From: Cucumis sativus
Lineage: Eukaryota; Streptophyta; Magnoliopsida; Cucurbitales; Cucurbitaceae
Direction: 5' to 3'
Assembly (NCBI RefSeq): GCF_000004075.3
Contig: NC_026659.2
Location: 20,106,272-20,170,271 of the forward strand
DNA length: 64,000 nucleotides
Below, in pieces: positions 33,101-40,306 of the stretch. A model generated the notes under the pieces. That model was not told the origin of the DNA. It searched no databases and was given only the letters and a program-made list of their open reading frames with translations. Each line of letters begins with the position of its first letter. Positions within the stretch are counted from its first letter, which is position 1. A program made the translations under genes and the position numbers.

Positions 33101-35457
33101 TTTGGCTAGGCAGTTTCAAGGCAGCCGGTCGCATCTTCTTGCAAGATTTTAGTTTCAACTTAGTTCTTTATGACAGGATTTTGCATTATGCTTTGTGTTG
33201 GAATTCTTTCCTTTTTCTAGGCTTTTTCCTTGTTAGAATCCTAGAATAATTATGGAAATATTATGGGAATGTATTCCTTATTTTCCTAAATCTTTTCCTT
33301 TTTTATTCCATTGTGTACTCTATTTATTCTCCCGTGTACCTATTGTTTTATTCATTAGAAAATAATAACAACAAACAATCGTGGTTTTTCTCCCGGTACT
33401 TGGGTTTCCACGTAAATTGGTGTGAACTCGTTGTCTCTCATTTCAATACTTTGTAATTATATTTCTTCGGATATGGTTTTGTTTAGCTTGATCTCTTCTA
33501 TTTGGAATTTGTTTTTTTAGCTTTTGTTGTAGATGCAGACCGAATTTTCTCTTTTCTCTTGCTCTTAGTATAATAATCTTGTATTTTGAACTTAAGGCTC
33601 TTTTATTAATAATAATTTAAGAGTCTTGTCTCCCTTTAAAAAATAGAATTTGAAAGACATTTCTTTCAAAATTGTGTGATGATGTTATAATACCCACGGA
33701 AGGCTGAATACACTCGGCAGTTTGCACCAATAGAAATACACATAAGAACACATAAAGAAAAGGTGGTTGAGAGATTCCCTTGCCACATAACATAAAAAAC
33801 CAATCAAAGAAAGATGACAGTAATTAGGAATATTCTTTGCAAAATTCCAGATGAATTAATGTTGCCATTAAGCTTAATCAAGATGAGAACTTGATTTTTT
33901 TTAGGGCATTAAGATTTCCACAATGTTGCAAATAGAAATATATCCATAGAACCATAGGCCATGAAGACTTGCAACCCACTTGATTGGGCTAACTTTTTCT
34001 TTATTTTCCACTTTTTTCTCCTTCTTGCTACACAACCTCTCCTCAGCTTGAAAACATTTGACTAGCAATAAATTGTCGTTCATTCGGAGTAAGACTAAGT
34101 CCGCTAGAAACCCCAGTGTACAAAGACTTAGAAAATCATTTGAAAATAGAATTTCAAGACACTAGAGGATATCAATCAACTAAAATTAGATTTTACACCA
34201 AAATCCAAAATAGACTAGCCTTTGTTTTGTTTTTGTATAACCAAATTTAACATTATTCGTACACCGACAGACCACTTTTCAAGTTGTCCATCCTTTCTTT
34301 CTTTCCTTCTTCCATCCTGAGGTGACCGTGGAGAGGCTCAAGACCAAGATTTAAAATGGGGGAGTATATGGAAACAACATGCATTTGGAACAATGTAACA
34401 ACAAAAACTGTACATAATTTCATCCACATGATATATTCTTTCAGCCAGCAGAAGTGATGTATGAACTGATACACGTTCAAGTACTCAAATGCCGTAGTGA
34501 ATACATACAGTACTTTGTTGGAACAGAATCATTATACAAAATGAGCATGTATGGTTGCCATAATAAGAAAGTAGAAAAGTCAGTTAAGAAATGCACAGCA
34601 AGTGTCAACTCACGGATATACGTGTGGCAACAAATCCAGCCTTGACTAAGGATCTATCAAGTCCTCCTTTATGAACCCCCGATTTACTTGCTTGAAAATG
34701 CCCAAAAGAACCTGAAGCAACCATACAAAACCATGACCCTCATCGTTGTGTTTGTTGCAAAACTAAACAGTTATCATCTTCATAGCTTCGGGCTCTTACA
34801 TCTTGATCCTTAACCTTCAGTTCTCATCCTTACAAGCTAGTTCCATAAAAAAATCTATTGCATGAATTTACTAGAACACTATTGTCCATTTTTACCTGAA
34901 ACTTTCCATTTTCAGCTTTAACACATTGGGCATTGGAAGAGAAATTTGATAGTCGATTTGTACATTGATAGAGCATAGTTCATGCAAGTGTAGACTGATC
35001 GTAGACCAGCCGGAAGGGGTGAAATCGATATGCACTTTTCTAAAATAAGTATCTGGGGATTGCCAAAGAACTTACCAGCTCCATGAACAACTATAAAGGG
35101 ACTTGCAAGGCCAACTTCATGTTCTCTGAAATCATCAGCAGTACATTCAATGCCGGACTTTCCAGGCTGCTTGCTCCAATCCATTCCAATAGTACTTTCA
35201 GAAGAAGACCCAGTAACCATAGTTTTCCTCAAATGTAAGGAAACCGTAGCCAAATTTTCTTCGTGTATCGTCTCCAATTCATTTTTGCAAGTAATAGCCG
35301 CACCCCCTAGATTACCATGAAAAGAATTAATTAATGCGACGCCTAGAACTAGAATGCTAATAGGAAAAGATTAAAAGGCAAAATGAGGAAAACAAATAGA
35401 AAATCGATGTACATTACCCAGTTTTACGATGCAGCGGAGTGGTTTAGTTAGATCCAT
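9121..35457 (-). CDS. IPK: Isopentenyl phosphate kinase, 12 exons over 26.3 kb
   Basis: IPK phosphorylates isopentenyl phosphate to IPP with ATP, feeding the cytosolic isoprenoid pathway. Exons (all minus): 35457-35418, 35306-35076, 34711-34614, 30916-30874, 23188-23127, 23007-22951, 15699-15664, 15547-15470, 14956-14890, 14814-14764, 9390-9287, 9216-9121. All introns are GT-AG and every phase joins, giving 320 residues with TAA at 9123-9121. The frame is open upstream, but 35457 is the first ATG. The amino-acid-kinase fold shows IVKLGGAAIT (about residues 10-19) and VVHGAGSFGHF (86-96). The last histidine of GSFGH (residue 95) is the catalytic His that marks IPKs. TDVLGVYDRPP follows (216-226), then AAHDTTGGMLTKISEAA (from residue 260), then a DDWLGTTIRFSG end. 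Length fits the plant family (about 330). Introns 3, 4, 6 and 10 (3.7, 7.7, 7.3 and 5.4 kb) hold nested transposons. No coding damage was seen. Confidence 0.94.
9525..9720 (-). repeat. Possible LINE-like 3' end in IPK intron 10
   Basis: A T-run followed by 'aacataagaaatttttcat' and purine-rich sequence looks like the reversed 3' end of a non-LTR element. A similar start is present near 10150 ('aacaaaacttttcattgaaatga'). No coding remnant is recognisable, so this is only a pattern match between repeats in this window. Confidence 0.35.
10140..10560 (-). repeat. Possible second LINE-like 3' end in IPK intron 10
   Basis: This has the same design as the segment at 9525: an A-rich tail in reverse orientation followed by several hundred bases of purine-rich DNA (AGAGAGGGAAAG and GGAGGGGAGAGAGAAGG). 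No reverse transcriptase residues are visible and no flanking duplication was found. Confidence 0.3.
10918..11078. repeat. Local tandem duplication, about 2.5 copies
   Basis: A unit built from ACACGTGTCTCCCTCCC, TTAACAAACTTATT and TATATGGCTAACTAACCTAT occurs twice, with part of a third copy (10918-10990, 10983-11050, 11043-11078). The copies differ by a few substitutions and a TTTTA insertion. It lies in IPK intron 10 and contains repeated CACGTG (G-box-like) cores. Confidence 0.75.
11938..12650 (-). mobile_element. 5'-truncated LINE insertion with 18-bp target site duplication
   Basis: Minus-strand sequence encodes the C-terminal part of a LINE ORF2. NASMAILAEIWFERNQWVFHDK matches SLADLWFERNQRTFHDK in the LINE at 15909-18765. 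The tail of the element (T-rich on the plus strand, 11938-11960) is at the left. The perfect 18-bp direct repeat TTGAGCTTGTGGTTTATT flanks it at 11920-11937 and 12651-12668. This is a clear target-primed integration into IPK intron 10 in the same orientation as the gene. Length is 713 bp; the rest of ORF2 was lost at integration. Confidence 0.92.
12669..14763. other. Remainder of IPK intron 10, no recognised feature
   Basis: This is moderately AT-rich DNA. No exon, reverse transcriptase motif or tRNA gene was seen. Short open frames here have no family resemblance. Confidence 0.4.
15909..18765 (+). mobile_element. LINE (L1-type) ORF2 3' half, 2.9 kb, in IPK intron 6
   Basis: The plus strand carries the LINE ORF2 in order: an RT leader with 'SAVKSLRKSKAPG' (16150-16190), 'KIDLEKAFDHVDW' (about 16545-16580), 'ILQTFASREIRQGDPLSPFLF' (16670-16735), 'FEWCSGQKVNWEKS' (16900-16940), the RT C-terminal region, and a zf-RVT-like end with 'WFERNQRTFHD' (about 18250-18285). 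Many stops and frameshifts show it is inactive. A transcribed-looking tail follows to 18765. TTATACTCT (9 bp) flanks both ends (15900-15908 and 18766-18774). It is 5'-truncated and opposite in orientation to IPK. Confidence 0.88.
19025..19095 (-). repeat. Inverted LINE tail next to a plus-strand LINE
   Basis: 'ttttttttaaacggagatgagtccctttattaataat' reads on the minus strand as a LINE-type 3' end (…AATAAAGGGACTCATCTCCG then A-run). It directly precedes LINE coding sequence in the opposite orientation starting near 19106. An inversion during integration (twin priming) or two separate fragments would both explain it. Confidence 0.4.
20085..20638. repeat. 59-bp direct repeat framing the captured fragment
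   Basis: CGCTCCGCTCCACTCACAG begins a 59-bp block at 20085-20143 and again at 20580-20638, with 2 differences. The block flanks the antisense gene fragment inside the miniature LTR element. Such flanking repeats fit template switching or strand transfer during reverse transcription as the capture route. Confidence 0.85.
20160..20520 (-). pseudogene. Captured fragment of a plant transposon-like protein domain
   Basis: On the minus strand a single frame runs from about 20540 to 20160, broken only by a TAG at about 20296-20294. It encodes 'WSDFVKQPEP', 'VREFYANMVEG', 'SFVRGRQVSFDYGTINRYYHLP', then 'RELCQPGAEW' and 'FKSSNLTVSNQVWHKSV'. The VREFYAN / VRG-x-x-V-x-F / IN-x-x-Y-x-L pattern is that of the 'putative plant transposon protein' domain (Pfam PF20167), widespread in plant genomes. 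It lies antisense inside the LTR element and is not part of any LTR-retrotransposon gene set. Domain identity is from memory of the motif; fairly but not fully sure. Confidence 0.65.
24150..24404 (-). repeat. 3' LTR of the copia element
   Basis: This 255-bp LTR is adjacent to the purine tract at 24405-24416. On the left it is flanked by AATCC at 24145-24149. It contains the shared block that reads GTGGTTTTTCTCCCGGTAC on the minus strand, also present in the solo LTRs at 33196 and, in diverged form, 40662 and 48007. Confidence 0.95.
24412..26885 (-). pseudogene. Copia pol 3' part: integrase end, reverse transcriptase, RNase H
   Basis: One long open frame covers the integrase C-terminal part (SYLWGDAILTAAHLINRMPS, then FGCTAYVH and VFVGYPPHQRGYKCFHP), a variable linker, RT and RNase H. 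RT shows WVFSLKYKADGTLDRHKARL, YGIDYSETFSPVAK, LDVKNAFLNGDLVEEVYM, KSIYGLKQSPRAWFDR and the catalytic YVDD (IVYVDDIVLTGDD). RNase H shows TDSDWAGSVVDRKSTSGY, ARSSAEAEYRA and a DVLTKGL end. The RT and RNase H active-site residues visible here are intact. It is separated from the upstream half by a frame change in a run of seven A (26879-26885, T on the plus strand). Confidence 0.95.
26886..28036 (-). pseudogene. Copia pol 5' part: protease, GAG-pre-integrase, integrase core
   Basis: The frame carries the aspartic protease motif WILDSGATDHLTG, the GAG-pre-integrase region (LWHFRLGHPNFQYMKHLFP, CDVCIQAKQ) and the integrase core (HSDVWGP, FIDDHTRLTWVY, RSDNGREF, YTPQQNGVAER). The D, D and E-region residues are visible. 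The frame is lost at the homopolymer near 26880, after which it reads unrelated residues to a stop at 26777. It begins out of frame with gag, with the change near 27975-27990. Confidence 0.93.
27922..29280 (-). pseudogene. Copia gag with in-frame stop and degenerate zinc knuckle
   Basis: The frame opens at 29280. It has a proline/serine-rich N-terminal part and a retrotransposon gag core ('LSGEELNGNNYFSWSQSVKM', 'LEGRQKLSFLTGEIPRP'). A TAG at 28482-28480 interrupts it after KDIWDTA. The same frame continues with 'TLYSKRQNASRLYTLRKQ', 'FFNKLSLIWQEMDL' and 'RIYDFLAGLNPKFDVVRGRI'. The zinc knuckle reads CEYCKKQWYTKEQCW. The family pattern C-x2-C-x4-H-x4-C has Tyr where His is expected. Both defects argue against a functional capsid protein from this copy. 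Confidence 0.92.
29405..29659 (-). repeat. 5' LTR of the copia element
   Basis: This LTR abuts the primer-binding site at 29404-29391 (minus strand TGGTATCAGAGCAG). It is flanked on the right by AATCC at 29660-29664. It has the same length as the 3' LTR. Confidence 0.95.
29665..30475 (+). repeat. LINE 3' end fragment in IPK intron 4
   Basis: The tail 'GGTTGGATATGATGAGGGTG … GGTGTCAACCTAGTTGAGATG … GCACC' (about 30285-30345) followed by (ATT)n and an A-run matches, with changes, the tail of the LINE at 15909-18765 ('GGATATGATGAGGGGCGC…GATGTCAATCAAATTGAGATG'). The copia element at 24150-29659 lies immediately to its left. No RT residues survive. A (TTA)n microsatellite is at 30400-30425. Confidence 0.7.
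31390..31560. repeat. ATGT/ATGC minisatellite in IPK intron 3
   Basis: Repeats of GTATGTATGC and GCATGTGTATATCCACATGTAT alternate over about 170 bp, with higher-order units of roughly 30 bp. Both strands are open by chance, giving Cys/Tyr/His-rich shadow frames that are not genes. It lies between IPK exons 3 and 4. Confidence 0.9.
31860..33650 (+). pseudogene. LINE ORF1-like remains plus tail, interrupted by a solo LTR
   Basis: A 172-codon frame (31875-32393) is rich in Ser, Lys and Pro and has no recognised domain. Further frames follow and end near 32961 with 'VADCGIILI' and a stop. The same ending ('VNDCGIILV' stop) occurs at 45621 on the minus strand, immediately upstream of a LINE endonuclease start. 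I therefore infer that this is the C-terminal end of the ORF1 of that LINE family. An A/T-rich LINE-like tail ends near 33650. The solo LTR at 33196-33448 splits it. Confidence 0.55.
33196..33448 (+). mobile_element. Solo LTR of the same copia family, opposite orientation
   Basis: The 253-bp sequence starts TGTTGGAATTC and ends TTTCAATA. It is closely similar to the reverse complement of the LTRs at 24150 and 29405. The perfect 5-bp duplication CTTTG flanks it (33191-33195, 33449-33453). No internal element sequence is present, so it is a solo LTR left by LTR-LTR recombination. It lies in IPK intron 3, antisense to IPK and inverted relative to the copia element in intron 4. Confidence 0.95.
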
Positions 35458-36540
35458 AACGTTGATAGAGTCGTCGGAGACTGGCTGCGATTGGTTCCCC
35501 TTGCTTAATTTTGGTTGAAGGAGAAGGTCTCCAATTAGCGAATCAAATTCAAAGCAATGTCGACTTCTTCTCCCATAATTTCGCGGGGTTTTCTCAAAAC
35601 GAAAGTACGGAAAGAGAGAGTAACCCCTACTCTTTCGGGTTTCTTTTTTTACTTTTTTTTATCACCCCATGGCCCGTGACCCTAATTAATTACCATAAAG
35701 TATAAAGTATATATCTATTCATGTAGACTAGGAGTAAAGTTATATATATATAATTACCATAAACTCTAGACCCTAATTAATTACTACATATATATCATAA
35801 CACTTTCACTCAACCTTGAGTAAATATGTCGACCATGTTCAGCTTGGTGTACAAATAGTTATTATTGCTCCATTTAAAGCACTCATAATATCTCTCAATT
35901 GTTTTCCAATTTTCATATATCTTGTGGACACCAACCAGGATCACATAGTGACTTTTTCATGGTTTCAATTTTTTTTTTTGTTAGATTCTTAATATTGTAG
36001 GAAGTTTTTGAGGAAAGATGAAGATTTAGGAGGTTGCTAGGAGAGAAAATAAAAGGGATGTTGTAGATCTTTTGGAATTTTTTAAAGAATAGATGAATGA
36101 TAAGATAAAAAGTTTTAGGGTTTTGTGTGGCTTTTTTTTTTTTTTTTTGTCTGTCTATGGATGAAGAAGATAAGAAGAGATTATTTATAGCTAAAATCAT
36201 TTCTTCCTAAGGCTAAAAATTCAAAGTGGTGGAGTTTTTTTTTTTTAATTTGAACATAATACTAACATTAGCCTTTAGCTCAAAATGGCATGGAGCCTTT
36301 AATGACCAAAACGGATTTTTAAAAATTATTTAGTATTCTCCACCTACTTTAGTTAGGCTAACTAATTGATTTTGTTACTCTAATCAAACTACCCACAATA
36401 TTTTAAGAGTAGTTAATAATATTTTTTTTTTACAAAAATTGATTTGCACAAAATTTTTAAAAAAATAGTCAAATTAAAGCAAAAATTAACTTAGAATTAA
36501 TTTTAAATAAGATTGGACAAAATTAGGTGGCTACAACATG
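35458..36540. other. IPK upstream region
   Basis: This is the divergent upstream side of IPK. The frame of IPK exon 1 is open for more than 100 bp upstream of the ATG but has no further ATG. AT-rich DNA with (TA)n near 35740-35752 and T-runs follows. No TATA box could be assigned with confidence, and no gene was recognised. Confidence 0.4.
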
Positions 36541-36639
36541 CCCCCTTCGTACAACTTTGTAGTTGTAGGATTAGAAAGTGGATGAAGGCGTAGCCACTAT
36601 TTTGTTGAAATAAAATACTTCAAACATATTAATAGTGTC

Positions 36640-36905
36640 AAGAGTTAAAGATAAATAAGCACTTCTTGGCAAGGCAAAGACTCTAGAGGCCAAGGATAAA
36701 CAAGTGTCATCACATCAAAAATAAAACGCTAGGATCTAGGATAAACAAGCACCACATGACAAAATAAAACGTTGGAGGCTAGAGATAAATAACTGTCATC
36801 ACAACAAAAATAAAAAAATTGGGGATCAGGGATAAATAAGCACCTTCGTAGCAAAAGTGTCAAAGGCTAGGGATAAACAAGTGTCATCACAACTAAAATT
36901 AAAAT
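36640..36905. repeat. Minisatellite with GATAAA(C/T)AAG units
   Basis: Units of roughly 45-60 bp repeat about five times. They contain GGATAAACAAGTGTCATCAC or GATAAATAAGCACCTTC-like halves alternating with AAAATAAAACG. The copies are imperfect. Confidence 0.75.
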
Positions 36906-39900
36906 GATAAATGTTATTCATGAATGCATGTATATGCTTACTAAGAGATGCTTATTTTAATAGTTTTTTTTTTAATCATTCACTATATTCTTTTCAAAGG
37001 AAGAAAATGAGTCAAAGCATACAAAATAGTTGGTTTACTTTTCCACAAAAACTCGCAATTAGGTATCATGAACTTCAGTTGTAATCTGGCTGCTAATTTG
37101 CCTTGAAAATCTCATTGGAGTGATTATTTACCAAATAAAACACCATCTCTAGTCCTTGAGACCCATGGTAATAAGTTGGTTGATAAAAGACAATGATCTT
37201 ATAACTTAGATCTTGATCTTAAAATTCTTCCTCAAACTTTAAACTCTTCGTAAGGAAAGAACTTTAAAGACTTTTATAGTCTCTCTAAAGAGAGAATTTT
37301 CTTCGAAACTGGTTCTCTTCTGCAAGTGACGATGACAAATGTCTTATGCTTTGCAATATAGTATTACTTAGATGGATGCTACTTGGACTTCAATAGAGAA
37401 AGCTAGTTTCACCTTATATATTAAATAAGAGGGACTACCCCAAATGGTCTTTGATAAAAATAGGAAAACTCCTACTAATTCCATTTTACAAGCAACATCG
37501 ATGATTATCCAAATATCCTGCAAACAGTCACTTCCAAATTAAAGATTATGACTCGCTAGCTGAACAATCCTCTTGTTCTCTATTTCAAACAACATATTTT
37601 AATTCTTTTCCTCATGATTAAGAGATGAAAATTTGAAATCAAACCTTCATGTTGGTTTCATTTCTAAAGTCTTCATTAATATCATTTTTTTTTCTTAATG
37701 ACTAAAAAGAAGATAAAAACATATTTGAAAAAAAAATGGAAGCCAACAATCCATTTTATTGTAGAAAAAATAGGACATGTGTCCTTATAAAGATGTCATC
37801 CAAATTCAACAAGAAAGATGTCATCCAAATTCAACAAAACATTAAAAGGTACCCGTGTTACAAAGGTCTTGTCTTGGTCTTGAGAATAGCCAATAGAAAA
37901 TAATCTCTTATTTCTCTAGCAATCTTAGGTAGTTCTTTATTTTCGATTGTGATGCTCCAAATTTTGCAAGCATGGAGAAACCAACTCATCAAATGGAATT
38001 GCACTAGTAAAGATGATAGTGACAAGTGCTTCGTTGTCATTTATTTGCTTCATTTATTTGACTTTTCCTCTTCATAGTTCATTTGTTTAAATGATGGTAG
38101 TGACACATGGCTGATAATGCTTTATCTCGAGCTAATCTAACGCACTTCATCTTTTCTTTTAGTGGGATCATGCTTTTAATGTGCCAACTTCTACTTCTGC
38201 CTCATTTATAATCTTTTCTCTTTTGAACTTCACTTTCAAGTCTTTCTCTTATTGCCACAATGTAAGAGGCATTTTGTCGTAGTATGGAGCATTCATAATG
38301 CTTATAAAACACTGGTGACATTTCCTTACTCAGTCAATGGAGATTGCCTCTAATCGACTATTTTTTACGTCTTTAAGCATATTCCTTGAAAGTGGTTAAT
38401 GCTTCCTTTTTTATACATTGAAATTTTAATTGGTATGAGGTCAAATTAATAATGTCTTTGTATTGTTTCAAGACTTGTGCAATTACGAGATATCCAATTA
38501 CATCTACCAATGAACAAAATTATGATATCTACGTGGAGTTGAGATACAATTCCAGAGATGATAGAAATGCCAGTAGTATTCCAAAGGACGTTGATTGAAT
38601 CTTTTAATTTTATGCAATCTCTTGATTATATGGTCTCTTATTTATGAAATTTGTTTATATCCCAGTTGCGCCATGTGTACCCACCAATTAACATCTCTAA
38701 TAAAGTTTTGATGCAACATAAATATTGGAAAATCCGAATTTACATTTATTTTCCCTTTACTATTAATGGCAGGTAGATTCCAAGAAAAATTCAAATTCTA
38801 CGTTTACAAAACATGGCTTTTCGTCTTTTTACTCATCAATCAAATATTTCCTTGAACATTTTGTTAAATGAAACATATAGGAAAACAAGTGTAACGTGTA
38901 AAATGATCACAAAGTGGAAATAAATTCCATCCCAAGAGAAGGCATGTAGTTGAATATTCCAACATAACTCATTTAGTTTAGCAATACTCACCAATTCCAA
39001 ACTCCACATCTTAAAAGGGAAAAAAGAACATCAAATAGATAAAATGCAACGCCAATGAAGCTCCACTATGTGTCTTATATCAATTCAATTAATTCGACAG
39101 TAATACAACGCCATCGCTATTCAGCTTCCTTTCCCACCTTGTAAAAATTTGACAAATCGTCATATTTTTTTATTAAAATCCATCATGAATTTTGATCCCT
39201 AGTTTGCAAAGAAGAATTTTGTAAGTCAATGGTGATAAGTTTCGTATGAAAAACACAAACATCAGCGGCATAACATGTAAAAGAACGAAAATAAAATAAA
39301 TAGGAAACATAGACAAATAAAAACTAAACATACCCTTTTTAAAGCTGGAAACATATGAATAATTTATTACCTTTTTGTGGGAAGCAAGGCATGATCGGGT
39401 ACGTTATGTTATCCAGTGGAAGAAGCAGAAAAGGATTTGAGATTTTACTTCTCCTTTACATTATGTAAGAACACTTGAGGAGGCTCTTCTCTGTTGTATA
39501 AAATGTGAGATGGGAACATAAAATTAACACAAGTAAATAAAAAGGACAAAGCAGGTAAGAAACCAAAAAGGAAGTAAATATAAGGTTTGCGAGAGTATAA
39601 AAAGAATCTAAAGTTAACATAGATTCTAAGAGAAGGACAAGGAAAAAGGAACTCTTCGAATGCATATAAATGGGGAACTTACTAATATTGTGGGAGTGAT
39701 ACTTACTTAGATCTCACTATACGCATTTAAATTATTTTTAATGTGGACCACATATCATTTTTAAAAGATGCTGATGTGGCAAGCAATCAATAGAAGAATT
39801 ATGCATATTACAAGAATACTTGAAATTTCTTGGCATATGCATAGGTACCAAGCTCTCTTTGATAACTGTTTTATCTTTTATTTTATGTTTTTGAAACTTA

Positions 39901-40306
39901 AATTTAGAGAATACCACTCATATCTTCCTTTATTTCTTTGTTTTGATCTCTACATTGTTAAAAAAAAAATTCAAAATCTAAGGAATAAATTTTAAAAATT
40001 GATTCTATCTTTTGAATTTAGGTTAAGAATTTAAACATGTTATTGGAAAGGCGAAACTTTATGGACAAATGAAAAATAAAATTGAATCTGAGGACCAAAC
40101 AAGGGATCAACGAAACCTAACAACATAGAAACTAAATACAAACTTTAAACCAAAAATTGTTAGTTTTGGAAAGCTAAAGACCAAATTTCAGGCAACAAAA
40201 GTATATATTGCTCTTAAGTGCAAGCAGAAAAATGCTTTAGTGCAAACATAACAAGCAATGAAGATTGCAAAGAAACAATGAATACGAGAAGAAAGATTAT
40301 AAATTT
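36906..40306. other. Intergenic AT-rich DNA between BUB3.3 and IPK
   Basis: No exon of a recognised family was seen. I looked specifically on the minus strand for a final BUB3.3 exon ending in a PPQVFIH-like motif and did not find one. Short open frames (for example 37858-38040 and 39456-39665) show no domain. Confidence 0.4.

Noticed and set aside
35913..36200. 95-codon minus-strand frame upstream of IPK
   Set aside because: Low-complexity Lys/Phe-rich sequence from T- and A-runs, with no splice context or family match.
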